DNA of 64,000 nucleotides from Strongylocentrotus droebachiensis (taxonomy: Eukaryota; Echinodermata; Echinoidea; Camarodonta; Strongylocentrotidae). The DNA lies in NCBI GenBank assembly GCA_035222895.1, contig JAVYIG010004948.1, positions 1 to 64,000 on the forward strand, given 5' to 3'. A program made the translations under genes and the position numbers. Shown piece by piece: positions 1 to 13,400 of the stretch; positions within the stretch are counted from its first letter, which is position 1; the number at the start of each line of letters is the position of its first letter. The notes beneath the pieces are model-generated. The model was not told the origin of the DNA and did no database searches. It was given only the letters and a program-made list of their open reading frames with translations.

Positions 1-112
1 TTACATCAAGGACATTGGACCATGAAAATTACCCAATTATTTTCAGGTATCTCAGAGCTCTTTACAACAAGCTTCCACTATAACCTTCATTGACAAACTT
101 GAAGATAATACT

Positions 113-258
113 GAAATATTTTTGTGGTCACACTAATCTCTCTGATGTGGTTTGACTGTGGTTGTACTCTTGTCAAGTTTAGTATTGAAAATATTTTTGT
201 GGTCACACACATCAGTCTGATTTGGTTTGACTGTGGTCGTACTCTTGCAAGTTTTCAA
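113..258. repeat. Two-copy tandem duplication, period about 75 bp
   Basis: A block beginning around the motif ATATTTTTGTGGTCACAC and ending with a TTTGACTGTGG-type stretch plus GTACTCTTG occurs twice, the anchor G lying at 124 and again at 199. The copies differ by a few substitutions and small indels. It explains a spurious minus-strand reading frame with an internal repeat. Confidence 0.75.
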
Positions 259-895
259 TACATTTTCAGTGAATTGTACTAATGACACGGATATCAGACC
301 TACTGCTTTCATTCTCTTTACTCTTAAGGCCAACTGTTTCCCATGCCAGTGCTAATGCAATGGGATATAGCTTGTAGGCAAGGATTTTTGATAATTGATG
401 CCAGGAAATTATTCTTTTCATTTAATTTCAACTTTGTATAAACAAAAACGGGAAAAATCAGTCAAAAATGTTACAAGAAGCAAGTGTACATATATATATA
501 TATACCGTATATAAATAGTGACAATGGTATAGATTCCTTCAAAATAACATCTCCACAGAAGTTGCCAATACTATTGAATGTAATTGTACATTCAAATAGA
601 ATGAATGAAAATTGTCCAACATTGTTTTTATTTTCAAATCCTCTTGAAATAGTTTCATTTTCAGTGAAGAATAATAAGCTACTATAATGCCACATAGCTG
701 CTTTGGTGTTTCGATTGCTACAGCCACTTAACTAGATCTGAAATTAGAATGAGGTACGATTGTAATAATAATGATGTTTGTGCTTTGTATCAGGACATTT
801 TTAGTTAGTTTGGTGAAAGGCTTGGTGACAGGAATACAACCACAAGTGACTTGAGTTGATGTATGGTTCATACATCAGTGAATAAATTTCCATCT

Positions 896-1051
896 GGGCC
901 CGTTGCACAAAACTTATCATTTATGGTAACTTTGCTATCAATGGTAACTACCATGGAAACCTTGATTCTGATTGGCTGTTGAGCCTGTTACCATGGTAGT
1001 TGCCATTGATGGCAAAGTTACCGTCAATGATAAGTTTCATGCCACGGGCCC
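896..1051. mobile_element. Foldback MITE, family A (GGGCCCGTTGCA ends), copy 1
   Basis: The 156-bp block starts GGGCCCGTTGCACAAAAC and ends with its near-inverse before GGGCCC. Internally TGGTAACT and CCATGGTA motifs repeat in inverted orientation, so most of the element pairs with itself around a loop near 970. Closely similar elements lie at 25013-25151 and 40380-40543. There is no coding capacity, which fits a non-autonomous DNA transposon. The superfamily is not determined. Confidence 0.8.
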
Positions 1052-1455
1052 TGATACTGCTCTTAGCATCCTGACAGGCGAGAGCAGTACTTTTTTCCCT
1101 ACTTCACATTTTTTATCTGAGGCCAGAGGGTACTATATAGAATTTGGACCCCCTAGGATATGCTTGCAGGGGCCCCTTGTAAAATAATTGAAAGTTTGGC
1201 GAGCAAGAGTAGAAATTTGGGTGACCATGTGTAATGGACACCGGTCAGTGTTGAGCCCTGCCTATTAACATCATTTAAACAATTTCTACAAAACATGAAG
1301 ACTGGGAATTAAATCTGTGCATCCGAGAGTAACTTAGACCCACCAGGATAGCACCGTTTATAGTATGGTCATTTACAGCACCTAGCCTTACCATAAGATT
1401 GCACAAACAACAGTCTCCAGGGAAGTAATGACATCATTCTAAGTTCACAGAGCTG

Positions 1456-4400
1456 TCACCTAGACTCATCGACTACAGGTGTTTTCTGCCTCTGGGGTGT
1501 GAAGAGCCAATCCTCAATGAGAACATGCGTCATTGTACCTTCTGGAGATGAGTCTAAGATCTCCAGAGCTGTGCTGAGGTGGTTTAAGATGGGTTTGCCC
1601 TAGGAAAAAAAAGATAAAGATATGTTATACAAATCAACAACATCCATGCAAACTCCATCTCTTGGGTAGTATAGCCTTCTGTACTCTAGTAGCTTGAATT
1701 ATCGACCCGGTTATCAATAAATTCATTGATGCATTGGTAGTGAGGCCAAGTTAGTATTGTGTTACAGCAGAGATTAAAATAGAACTTTGTATGTATTTCC
1801 TGTGTTTGTGTCATATCATTGTACTCATCATGTAGGTATTTCTCATATTTTGTAGTGTATTTCTCATATTTTGTAGCCAGATTTGTCAATATTTGTTACT
1901 GAAGCATTCAGCTGGGCTTTTAAAAATAATGATATAAGACTATTTTGTAGTGTGACAGAATTTGATATCAAATAGATTAGTTGATTATTTGATTCCACTA
2001 TCGTGTTTTATATATTTAATAAAATATCATGTAAGTTTTATTTGTTTTTTACTCAAGATTGTGGTCGCTAAATATTTGTATCATGACTTCATGAGTTTTT
2101 TTTACATTCTAATTATATATGTATGACTAATTAATTTTTTTATGTTTTAGTGTAAGCTTTTAATATTCAGGACCAGGATGTAAACAGTCCTTTCTGATCT
2201 CGTTATCCTGATGAAATATGTTCAACAAATAAATGAATAAACAAATAAAGAACTGTCTACAGTGTAATTTGAAGCACATCCGCGAGCTGGTAAACGCAGA
2301 AGCCGAAGAATGAAATTCCTCTTGGAATGTTACTGTTTGAGAATACTCTCTCAAACAAAAGGATCCAGCAAAAAAAATCTTTTTATACTCTGCATGCACA
2401 TCACACTATGATATAACATCTCTATGCACTTGCAAAGTGGTTTGGAAATCCAAAAAAAGAAGAGGATCCTGCCTGGTACCAAATTGAAGTGTGAACTTGG
2501 GGGACTTTCTATATGCAATGTATCAAAGTTGGATAGGACTTTAAATGGAAGACCTGTGCCTAGGAAGTTGCACCTTAACAATCCACTGTACTATTCCTTT
2601 ACAGAAGGGGGAGACCTTGGTGTCTTGGCCCACCTGCACATCCTTATCAGTTATACTGGGCAGACAGACCCACATACTTTAGTGATTAGTTCCCCCCCCC
2701 CCTACCGCTTCAGGCACAGGTGGCCTCGACATCATACTAGTAATAATTAAACCAGGGCAATGCAAGATTAAGTAGGCAATTGGTTATAGGGAAGTCCACC
2801 CTGATATTAAGTTGTTTTCAATAGAAGTAGAAAATAAGAGGAACAGGTCAGTGAAAGTTTGAGCAAATTCTGATTAAAAACAAGAAGTTATTGAATTTTC
2901 GAAGTTGCGATCAATCAAACACAATTTAGCACACTAACGATTCTTGCGAGGTCCTCTCCAATTTGCTCTGTTCATAAACTTTCACTTTGTTTGTTATTGA
3001 TGACGGAATAGATTTATTCCATACAGGGGTTGAATAGAAACATATTTGTAATTATTATATTTAGGGTGCATGTGTGATAAAAAAACATTTGATTTGGGGG
3101 GTATAGAGCAAATGGGAGGAGACCTCGCAAGATACGTCATAGAGTTGCCAACTTCAAAATCATCTTATTTTTACTTTGAATTAATTTAATATCAGGGTGG
3201 ACTTCCCCTTTAACTGATGAGAAATGAATGATGACATACCTTGACATTGAATGATGTATTGAGGAGTATCTCATAGCCCCCATCATCGGCTTGCCTGCCT
3301 ACCTCTTCTAACAAGGAATGGAACCACGGCTCACTGCTGGGAGAAACCGTCTGAAGTCTGCAAAGAAAAAACAGAGATGGCATTATTGTAGGATATAACT
3401 TTTAGCAATATGACAACAATATGCTCTGGAACGAGTGTAATCTGGAAGCAACTACAGATACATTAAATATGCAAAACAGACATGTTTTCCCATTAACATC
3501 CTTGACATTCCTTGTCACACCAAAGATTTTTTAATTTTTAATCTGAACAAACATTTTTAAATGACTTCACTTTAAAGTCAACTGCATGACACTACTTTTA
3601 AAAGAAAATAATATATTTGTTTTAATCCAGAATTTTATCCACATACTAATAACTAATAGCTGAATCACAAACTATTTTACATTACACACTCTGGTGACAA
3701 TTACTCTACATCTACGGTCAATATCATAAACTAGCCAAATTCTTGCCTTCATCTCCAGAATAAACACGATAGCTAACCCTAATTCTAGCCCTACACCTAA
3801 CTTAAAAGCTAACTGCAAGTCTGCAATCAGTACCCTCTCCTTATACTTTGGACAGAATAACCCTGGAGCGTTTGTTGCCAGAGTTAATGTCACCTTGCTA
3901 TTAGCTGCTAGTAAATTGCACTACTCTCCAGTGGCAATGCTAAGTAAAGTCTTGTGTTTCGAAATTCAAATTCTGGTCACCCTGCCTATATTTTTGACAA
4001 AATATAGACCTGAACAACTGTCACCCAGAGCATGTGTGTGCAGTGGTGGTTATTTTACCTGACTGCTAAGAAAGCATAAATGCTTGTTAGTAAGCAACCA
4101 GAGGACCGACGGCTTTAGGTCATCTCCGAGAGACCTGGTAATGAGGATTAATGCCTTACCAAAGGGCACTAGCGCATCGCCTTGGTTTCGAACCCGGGTC
4201 GCCGGAATACGAGACCACTGCTCTACCACCTGAGCTATCGCGGAGCACCAACTTTGTTTACCTTGCTGTGCCATCGTAGTGAGCTATGGCTGGGAACAAC
4301 CTCTGAGCCTCCTCCCTCAAGGGCGGGGCAAATGACATGTAGGGGGAAAGTCCCATCCAGTCAGCGGGGGATTCCCCAGGTACGGCTTGAAGACAGAGCA

Positions 4401-7400
4401 GTGAATCAACCTTAATAGGTGATGAAGACAGACACGGATCTACAAGGGATTGAAATTGATATATTCAATGTATGGTTGAGCAGCAAAATGAATGGAATTC
4501 ATTGGCCTTGAATTTAATGTCATGCAACTTAACATGCTGTTTGATTGAGGCTCTGTTGTTTGGGCATCTTGACTATAAATATATACATGAAGTTACCACC
4601 TGGGCGTTGAGGCGTGCGCCTGTAATCCAGCTAACAATGGAAGTTACAAACTGATTCAGCAGAGGACGCAGGTTCGAAACTGAACCACGTCTTTCGGATG
4701 GTGACGTTTAAAGGTCGGTCCCCAGACATAAATAATCATATCTGATTGATACACGTCTGTTAAAAACCCAATACACACACTCCTCCCCCTGTATTTTTAA
4801 AGACTTTTAAAGACTTTAATCAAAATGTATCCATCAATAGTCAGCCTTAAATGAGAGAATACAAATATCCTTTATTGTACAATAAATCTTGGCATGAGAC
4901 TTCACCGTAAGTAAAAATTGAAATATCCAGCCATCTGTATGATCTGCCTAAGGTGTGTATTTCTATACACACCATTTCTGGTCATGCGATTGCATTGTGA
5001 AAGAAACGTTGTGGATTCGACCAGAAAAGGTTGATCATCTAGCATATAAGTTTTGGTGTGTACTGCAAGGTTCTGGAATCATCAAAATCATAAGAAATTT
5101 GGCCAAGTCTTGGTAAAGTTACAAGCACTGTATCCAGAAAGATGTATATGGGACTACGCTATATCTTTCCAGATCTGGATAGCTATAATTATTTACCAAA
5201 TATATCAATTAGTAGGCGGTTTCCTGGCAAAATTTGTATCATCACGTATTAGTCAAAACCGTATATTCTTTCACATGATTGGTAATAAGAGCTTCCATTT
5301 CATTTTTTGAGAGGGGGGCATTTCCAAAACTGGTCTATATCTTTCAAGGCAGGGTATTTGAATGACATTACCACCACTGCTGTAATGTATTCTCTATTGC
5401 ATCATCTTTTGATGAAGGCTTACATAGAGCAGATAGCAGTCTATGTACATCTGAAGTAGTGTGGTAGAATACCCTGCTTTTCGTATTCTTCTTTCCTACG
5501 ATCAATCTGCAGACCGGCCACCCATAAGGACCAGCTATTACCTTCATTGCATCTATGCCTCTTCTTCTTGCTAGACTCCCTCCCTAGGAACATGCGTGCG
5601 GCGGACCGCTCTGTGATGGCTGGACATAGAGGGCGGAACCACTCCCGTGACTTAAGCTTGTTGAGCTCCTCCTTCAAGGCGAGACGGTTCGGGTAACAGA
5701 CCAGGGAGCGATGGCCCAAGGCTCTAGGACCAAACTAAAAGACATAAAGGAAACGACTTAGCACACTCTCGAATCTCAGGCCCACATTCTTTGAAGCCAA
5801 TTTACCAGTACAGTTTATTCCTGCCTTAGTGCATAAATTTAGTGTACTAGTTTATGAAATGCCAAACTTCAACCTCTTCACTCCCATACAAATCACCAAA
5901 TATTAAAAATACACATTGAAAGAAAAAAATTGCCAATCTAGACAACATCTCATTTTCATTCCATCACCATTTGGTTGCTGTTGTTGTTGTTTATCTATTT
6001 TACATAAATAACATTTTTCTATTTGGAGGTACAACGCATGCTCCCGCATGTATTGGTTTCCATCTCTTTATGATCATGAACTGCACATCGATTTCCTATG
6101 ATTTAAGCGATTTATTATCTTCTGCACATGTAGATGAACATGTGTAAAATCACAATCTTGATTCTGTTCGGGCTTATTGGCAGCAGACCTCATGAGATCA
6201 AAGTGAAGAAACATGTATGGAATGTTATTGAGACGACATTGACGGAGAAAATCACAATGAAGTTGTTAACAAAATGATGAATGTCCATCCGTAATAGGTC
6301 CATGCTTCCACACACTCCGTCTCACCTCCTGCCTGCCTCTCACGATACCAATGATAGCGCCCTCTACCAGCAGCGCAGCTACCTCGGCAACGGTCATCTT
6401 AGTAGCATCCCTCTCCATGGCAACCGCATCCAAGTAATTCACATCAAAGAGGGGAAGACCAGCATAGAGAGTTGGGCATCTTTCTTTGGGGCTTTCAGTG
6501 GAAACAAGTAGAGAATGTTGTTAGTTATAAAATGATGAAGCGGATCCTAACCAAATGATTGGTTGAGAGCGTACACGTGCCCAGGCATTTATTTTTGCCT
6601 AACACGTAATTTTTTACTAATGACCGGTCATTAGTAAATACTTCTGACCGGTCCTTAGTAAAATCATGTTACAAAACATCATTTTATAAAACAAATAAAA
6701 CATCATCTTATAAAACAAATAATACACATAATTTTGTTCGGACATTAGTAAAAAATTACCCACACTCAGTGCCTTCAAAACAGTTCAAACACCCTCGGTT
6801 ATCATCGTGTGTGTATTATTTGTATATTAACCCATAGAGGATCATGATTTTCTAAAGGTCCATATTAATCATTGTTCCTTCTGAAATTAGCTACATTTGT
6901 TCCTCATCTTTAGTGTATATTAGTGTATATTCTTTAAGACCAAAATACACTGTATTTATAAAATGAACCATTGTTATTGAAAGTTACAAAATGCTACAAG
7001 ACATAGTCGTTTTGTTCATTAAAATAGAAATGATTTACTCTACTCTCTCTAAATTGCCAATTAGAGACTTCCTGATTCTTCATCCTGTACCATCCAATTA
7101 AAATGCTGATTCGTATTATAGACCTCTTGCCTCAAATAAACTGCATTCATTTATAACCATCTTATTTTGATCTTGATTTTTCCGTTTAAAGATACATTTC
7201 CTACCTTTCAACACACCATGCTGCTCCAACAGAGATGCCGCAATCATTAGGTGCAGACGGGATATGGACAGGGTACCCAAACTCCTCTATTATACTCTGG
7301 TTGGCATGCACATTCTGAAATAGACATGAAACATTAAAACAAATAAATTATATACATTCTGTGAATGCATGCTAATCTTCGTAGTGTAAAGTCTTCCCTG

Positions 7401-10400
7401 ACATTGAGCTTACTCGGATGAATACATAAAATGAAGAATTGGTCAGCTTGAGAGAAATCAGACGGATAATAAGAACATTGTTTTAATTGTTAAGCTGTTC
7501 AACCATGAAGATCCCTACATGTATTGGCACTTCTAAAATATCCCCATTCTGGAGTGAAGATTATAGGAGTGCATTATTTTAATTCAAATGGGGTGGGGTG
7601 TAAGCACACATTTCCAACTATCGGTATATATTTTCAGAACTTTCCAAAAGAAAAAAAAAACATCTTTTTTTTTTTCCTTGGAGAAAAATAAAACTGTGAA
7701 ATAATCTATAAAAATCAAAGTAGAACGGCATGACAATAACCATTATTCTGATTATCTTACCAAAGCACAACCTCCCGTCAGGACGATCCCATCTGGTTCT
7801 GAGTTGTTTGCCTTGCGATACAGGTCCAGGAACTTTGAGACCTGGTCCAGTAGGAGTTGGGTGAAGACATGCTGGCTGGTTGCTGCTACATCCCTGGCTG
7901 TAGTGTTGTCCAGGGCATTTGGTTCCAGGCTCTGTTAAAGACACAAAAGCATGGGTTGCCAAAGGGAATACAACAACAATACTGGTGAACTTACTGTTAT
8001 GACTGACAGATCTTACATAAAGCACAAATGATTGAGAGTTTATGGCTATATTGTTGAATTGACATAGTGCTTCTCCAGAATTTACTGAAAGTAATGGGAG
8101 ATCAAAAATGAGACCAGTGGCCAGGGCCATAATGATACAAAACTTTAATTACAGCATACTCAAAATCAGAAAAACATTGGTCTACAAAAATCACTGTAAA
8201 AAATACAATATTTACAATGTTCGGTGCTTTCAGGTTTTTGTTTGCTTGGTTTTACATAAAAGAATTACATTAAAAAACTGTGGAATTACATAAAAGGATG
8301 TGGCACTCATCTGGACTCATCTTTATTTTTCCTTGTGTACTTTGGTATAAAAGTAGTAGATAGATTAGTGGCATACAAATGTCTATCACTACTATCATAA
8401 TTATCATCATCATTTGTATACATTCATATTCGACTCACCACTCCTAGCCTTTCTCCGAGGTTGAAGACTGATATGAGCGGTGTCAGAAACTCTTTGTAGT
8501 ACTCCATAAAATGGGGTAACCACTCTTCTCGAACGTTGCCAAGTGCTGCATATCCCATAATCTGCAGAGAAGGGGGGGGGGGGGGATTTGAAAATCAACT
8601 ATCAATATTAATTAAGCAGGTAAGCATTTAGGGGTCTTTCACACAAAATTCAACTTTGCATTTCTATGTGTATCCATACGACATGAGCTTAGGCAGGTAC
8701 ACATTACAGAGGCCCTTCCATACGAGAGCAAATGTTGTTCAAAGAAATAAATGTACATCTGACAATCATATACTACAAGGGGTATACACATAAGAAAAGA
8801 ATACACCATGACAAGCATTGCAAACAAAGTGCATGGTTGTTTACAATCCTCACACAGCGCGTCATCCCCATTTCTGTTATCAAATTCTCACATGACACAA
8901 AGCCTCAACCTTCCCTGTAGTAGTATAGCTTTCAATATATATATACCACTATACGACAATCTTGTCAACAAATTAATTGTTAGCTGTTGCTTCTACATCT
9001 GAAAGGTAAAAGTTTGTTGTCTTTGGTACAGAGAAGAACCCAGAGTAAAAATATGCCAGCGATTTATTTGGTAACTTTTTATTACTATTCCAAATATTCA
9101 TCGTTCTAAACATTAAAAATTGTTCTATTCTTTCAGATTTACAAATCTTCAGAATTGTAAACCCCATTTCATTTTTAGAATAACGAACCATATTTCTTTA
9201 TTGCTTTCGTTACAAACACTCTGCATAACAAACCTTTAGATGAATGAACCTTCAGAAAAATGAACCTTGGATAAACGGTGTGTAACCAAATATGAAATTC
9301 TTTGAATGCTTACCTTCCCTGACATTGCAAGGGGAGCAAATCTCATGAAAGTGGTGATCGATTCCGGGTCATACTCCTGCCTCGTAACCTCTGGCATTGC
9401 CATGGCGATCTGACGGTATGGAGTGCCCAGGTTCAGACAGACCTAGGTGATGGACAAAATATCATCATTTGTATTCTTTGCATTGCTTTAACTGGCCTGT
9501 TTCACATTCACATTATATAGATCTATAATCATATAAATCGTGTTACATAAATGTGTTTATATATATTACCATCGTCATCATTGTAGGTAATGTTTATAGC
9601 CTTTCTACACAGGCCACACGCATCTTCATTATATGACCTGCCAAAGATATCAAGAAAAACATGAAGCATTCCAGACTATTAATGAATGAAAGCCTCAACA
9701 TTTTTGCTCACTTGCTTTGTTCGCTCACAATGAGCCAATCATAATCATCTATCATGATATGCTACCACATAGGATGTGAAATACAATTTTATTATTTGCA
9801 TCAAACAAGGAACGAATTAAATATATAGAAATGTTCATGACAAAGCAGGAAAGAAGAGAAAGGTTTTTTTAACAATCCCTATATAAGCCATTGGTATGCA
9901 TGTACAATATTGGGTGCTGCGGCAAGCAATGTAATTTCATGGATATTTTAATAATAATAGTTCGTTCTTATACAGCTCTTTTCAGGACCACAGGCCCTCT
10001 CAAAGCGCTTTACAGATATATATTATTACCCCCGTCATGGGATTCAGGCTTTTCCGCACACAATGTATGCACATTCTCCACAGTCCGGTGACATGTCCAC
10101 TCGACCACAACACCTTTTCAGTCCACCTGATAATTACTTGAGAAATCTTGATCAATGGTACTGTCAGGCCTGAGCTACATCAAATCAAGCATCAATGTGA
10201 TTTTGTGAGATATTTAAGAGCATCGATTTTCTCTTTTTCATTTCACGGCTTCATGACTCTTATCAATTACCGCAATGTCTAACTTGCACTGGACTTAGCA
10301 TATTTTACAGTAAATCAACAAGTGCTTTTTCCAGACCATTCCAGCAATTCATGACACTCCTTGTAGTTACTCGCCTCACCTACCATCCCAGTATAGCTTC

Positions 10401-13400
10401 CTGAGTGAGCTGCCAACGGGATTACCCAACCAAGTACCAAGTACTAACCTTTTCGATAAGTTTGACTCCATCTTGTCTGTTTCCTTGATATACGTTAAAT
10501 GTTCCGTCATTACCACCTCCATCGTAGGACAAAATGAGAGCATCAGAGAAGGGCGAGTCGTACAAGCCTAAAGCAGCATGGCACTTGTGATGATCAACCA
10601 TTACCCATCTAAAACAAAGATTAAGTAGAAGGAAAGGCCATAAATAATTACAATCAAGTATTCCTATCTGCACAAAAACAGTGGTTGCTGAAGTACATAC
10701 AGGTTCAAGTCCACGCTTCATTATGGTTTAATATGGCAAAGACATTTGTACAGCTCGAGAGTGACGATATCTCTCACCATTCACAATATGTATTATATTT
10801 GAAGTTTTCTGGTTTGCTCACCTGAGTATTGTGAACACAGATCAGAGATCCTGCAATTATTTCTTTACAAATTGTAATTCCATAACATAGCTTCTAAGCT
10901 TCCTTTTCTAGGCATGCTATAAACCTCAAAGAAAAGATTGAGTTCTGGGAAGAGGTGAAAAATAATTTGTGAGCATTATCATAATATTATGCAAGTGTGG
11001 AAGAACATCAGATGAAAAATGTTCCCTGAAAAGCATGGCTCTTTAAAAGCCTTAATATTCTATATATTATATACCGGTATGGTATGTAACAGCATAACAA
11101 TCAGGACGGATTTTTATGCCACATGTTTGTGTAGTCCCATATATATATATATCTTTCTGTGTACAGTGCTTGTAACTTTACCAAGACTGGGCCAAATTTC
11201 TTTGCAGTACACACCAATACTTATATTGCTAGAGGATCAACCTTTTTTGATCGATTCCACACCATTTCTTTCACAACAGAATCGCATGACCAGAACTGGT
11301 CTTTATCTTTAACCCATACCCCTTTTCATACGATGGTGCTGAGAGTTACCATGCTATTCTAATACGAGGTATCAAATTAACCTAAATTACCTCTTTCACA
11401 ACTAAAATCAAACAAAACGACCCAATCCTCTGTCATTTTTATAGTTTAATAAAATATATTCATGAGGAAATAAATATTTTCATACGTTCATTCCCCAGAT
11501 GAATAGTAAGTTGCAAAATGGCTACGAAATGAATATCGAAAAGAGGAATCAATTTCTCATCAATGCTTACTCTCTTGCATTCACCAATGTTTGCAAAATT
11601 TCCCTTTGTGATGGAAGCACCCTGAAAGGAAAACAAAAACAGTGCCTGTAGAACCGTAGAGTATTTAGGCACATCTCTGCACTATCAAACTAAAGGAACT
11701 GAAAAAATAGACTTCACATCTTAAACACATCGCCGTGGCTAGTTTTCAAGTTTAAAAAAAAAAGGATATTAATTTGAAGAAGGCTCTACATTCTATTCTA
11801 AATACCCTATTTACAAAAAAACATAAGCGATAGATTGAGTTACGTCAGCAGAAACTCTCATTTTCTCTCATCTTGTACATAGTCGTTAGCTACAAAAGTA
11901 TTCTGTATACGGTGAAGGTGAAAGTCTGGAATAGACATGCACACAAAAAGTCACTTGGTTTAAACATATTTGTGGCTTACACCCAGTAAATAAGATCGAC
12001 TGATCGATCTGTAATTGAAAAACAAGTCAGAAAAAATCTTTACTGGGTGTAAGCCACAAATATGTTTAAACTATTGAAATTTCTCCCAGGAAGCATTACA
12101 TTTATAAAAAGTCACTTGTTTACAAGATGAATGAACAGTATGTTTTGTTCATCTCTTTCATTCTGCATAATTATACTGAAATTATAATAGATATTTACTC
12201 CCATTTTTATAAACTGAACATTAGCTGAAGCAATATTGTGACTTTTCTTTTCTTACCAACTACAGACAGCTACATCGAATGAAGATAAACCAGTGAATTT
12301 AATCATGAGCTCTATAGCTTGCTGCCACTGTTCTGTGAAAACAGATTTTCTCCTGCAAGAATCATTGAAGAAAAAATAAAACAGATGAAAATCAATATAA
12401 AAAACGAACCATAACAGTAGAAAATAGTAATATTACCACCCCTCCCCTCCCCCCCCCCCCCCCCTTCCCCTCCCCAGGGAAAATTCAAATGATCTGCTTC
12501 TACAAATCTTCCAAGAAAGACAGAATGGTTTGTACATTCTAACTCCTAAAACTAATCCACAGTTCACTTTCTTCATACATAACTATAGTTCAGATAAAAT
12601 ATGTAATGCTGTACTAATGTACTGACTTGTTCTTCAGACATCTTAGAAACTTCAACACGATCTCTTCAATCAGGTACAGTATGTAGGCCTGAAAATTCAC
12701 TTAACACAGCTTTTGTCAGGAAGATTAAGGCATCTCAGAACTATTGAAAGGACTAACGTTAAAATCATCTTTTGTGTTTAAAATTAAAACCACAAATATT
12801 TGAAATAGGTGTATAACCTTTAAGACATTTCAAGTTCAAAGTCCAATTTATTTTTTACTTTCTTGTTTAAACAACATATAATTTTTGACAATATGTGTGC
12901 TGTTTATTTTTCTAAAGTGGGGGATTAAATCATAGTCTTCATTATGCAATATTATGTATTCAAACTTACTGTCCGCTGCAGAAATAACGCTTGGCAAACA
13001 GCCCTGAAACAGAGGAACAAATAACAAAAATGTAAAATCAAGAAATCAAATTCTACTCACAGGACACAAAGCTCTATCACTTTGTCTACATCCATTCCTA
13101 TAATAATTCATTTATCAAGGAGTAAAGAAGATTCAGACAAAGACAAATTCATTGCAGCATAGTACAAAAATATTGAACTCAAGAGCTAGATACAACTGGT
13201 GAAGTTTTTTGTTCATTATTTCACTTTGTTTGTTTGTTTTTCAAAAGCCCTAAATCGCAACAAAATCTTAGATACACGTCCAAGAGTAATTGTCATTTGA
13301 TACTGAGGGTGAGTCAAAGAGGGATCATGTTACCGTGTCACAATTTTTTGATTACCATGTCATGACTTTCTTTCTTTTTGCATCTGTAAAAACAAACTAT

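Larger units (their letters stand above)
1..1455. other. Downstream flank of the carbamoyltransferase gene
   Basis: No coding exon is recognisable here. The segment holds a 75-bp tandem duplication near its left edge and a foldback MITE at 896-1051, both listed separately. The rest is AT-rich. The 3' UTR of the minus-strand carbamoyltransferase should start at 1455 and run leftward, but I did not find a convincing polyadenylation signal, so its end is open. Short reading frames in this stretch have no family resemblance. Confidence 0.6.

Noticed and set aside
4184..4237. A and B box pair suggesting a tRNA gene
   Set aside because: The boxes are good, but the acceptor stem does not close and a SINE body follows, so it was called a tRNA-derived SINE.
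7618..8130. 170-codon minus-strand reading frame overlapping carbamoyltransferase exon 8
   Set aside because: It uses a different frame from the exon and includes intron sequence on both sides. The in-phase exon 7761-7931 explains the coding signal.
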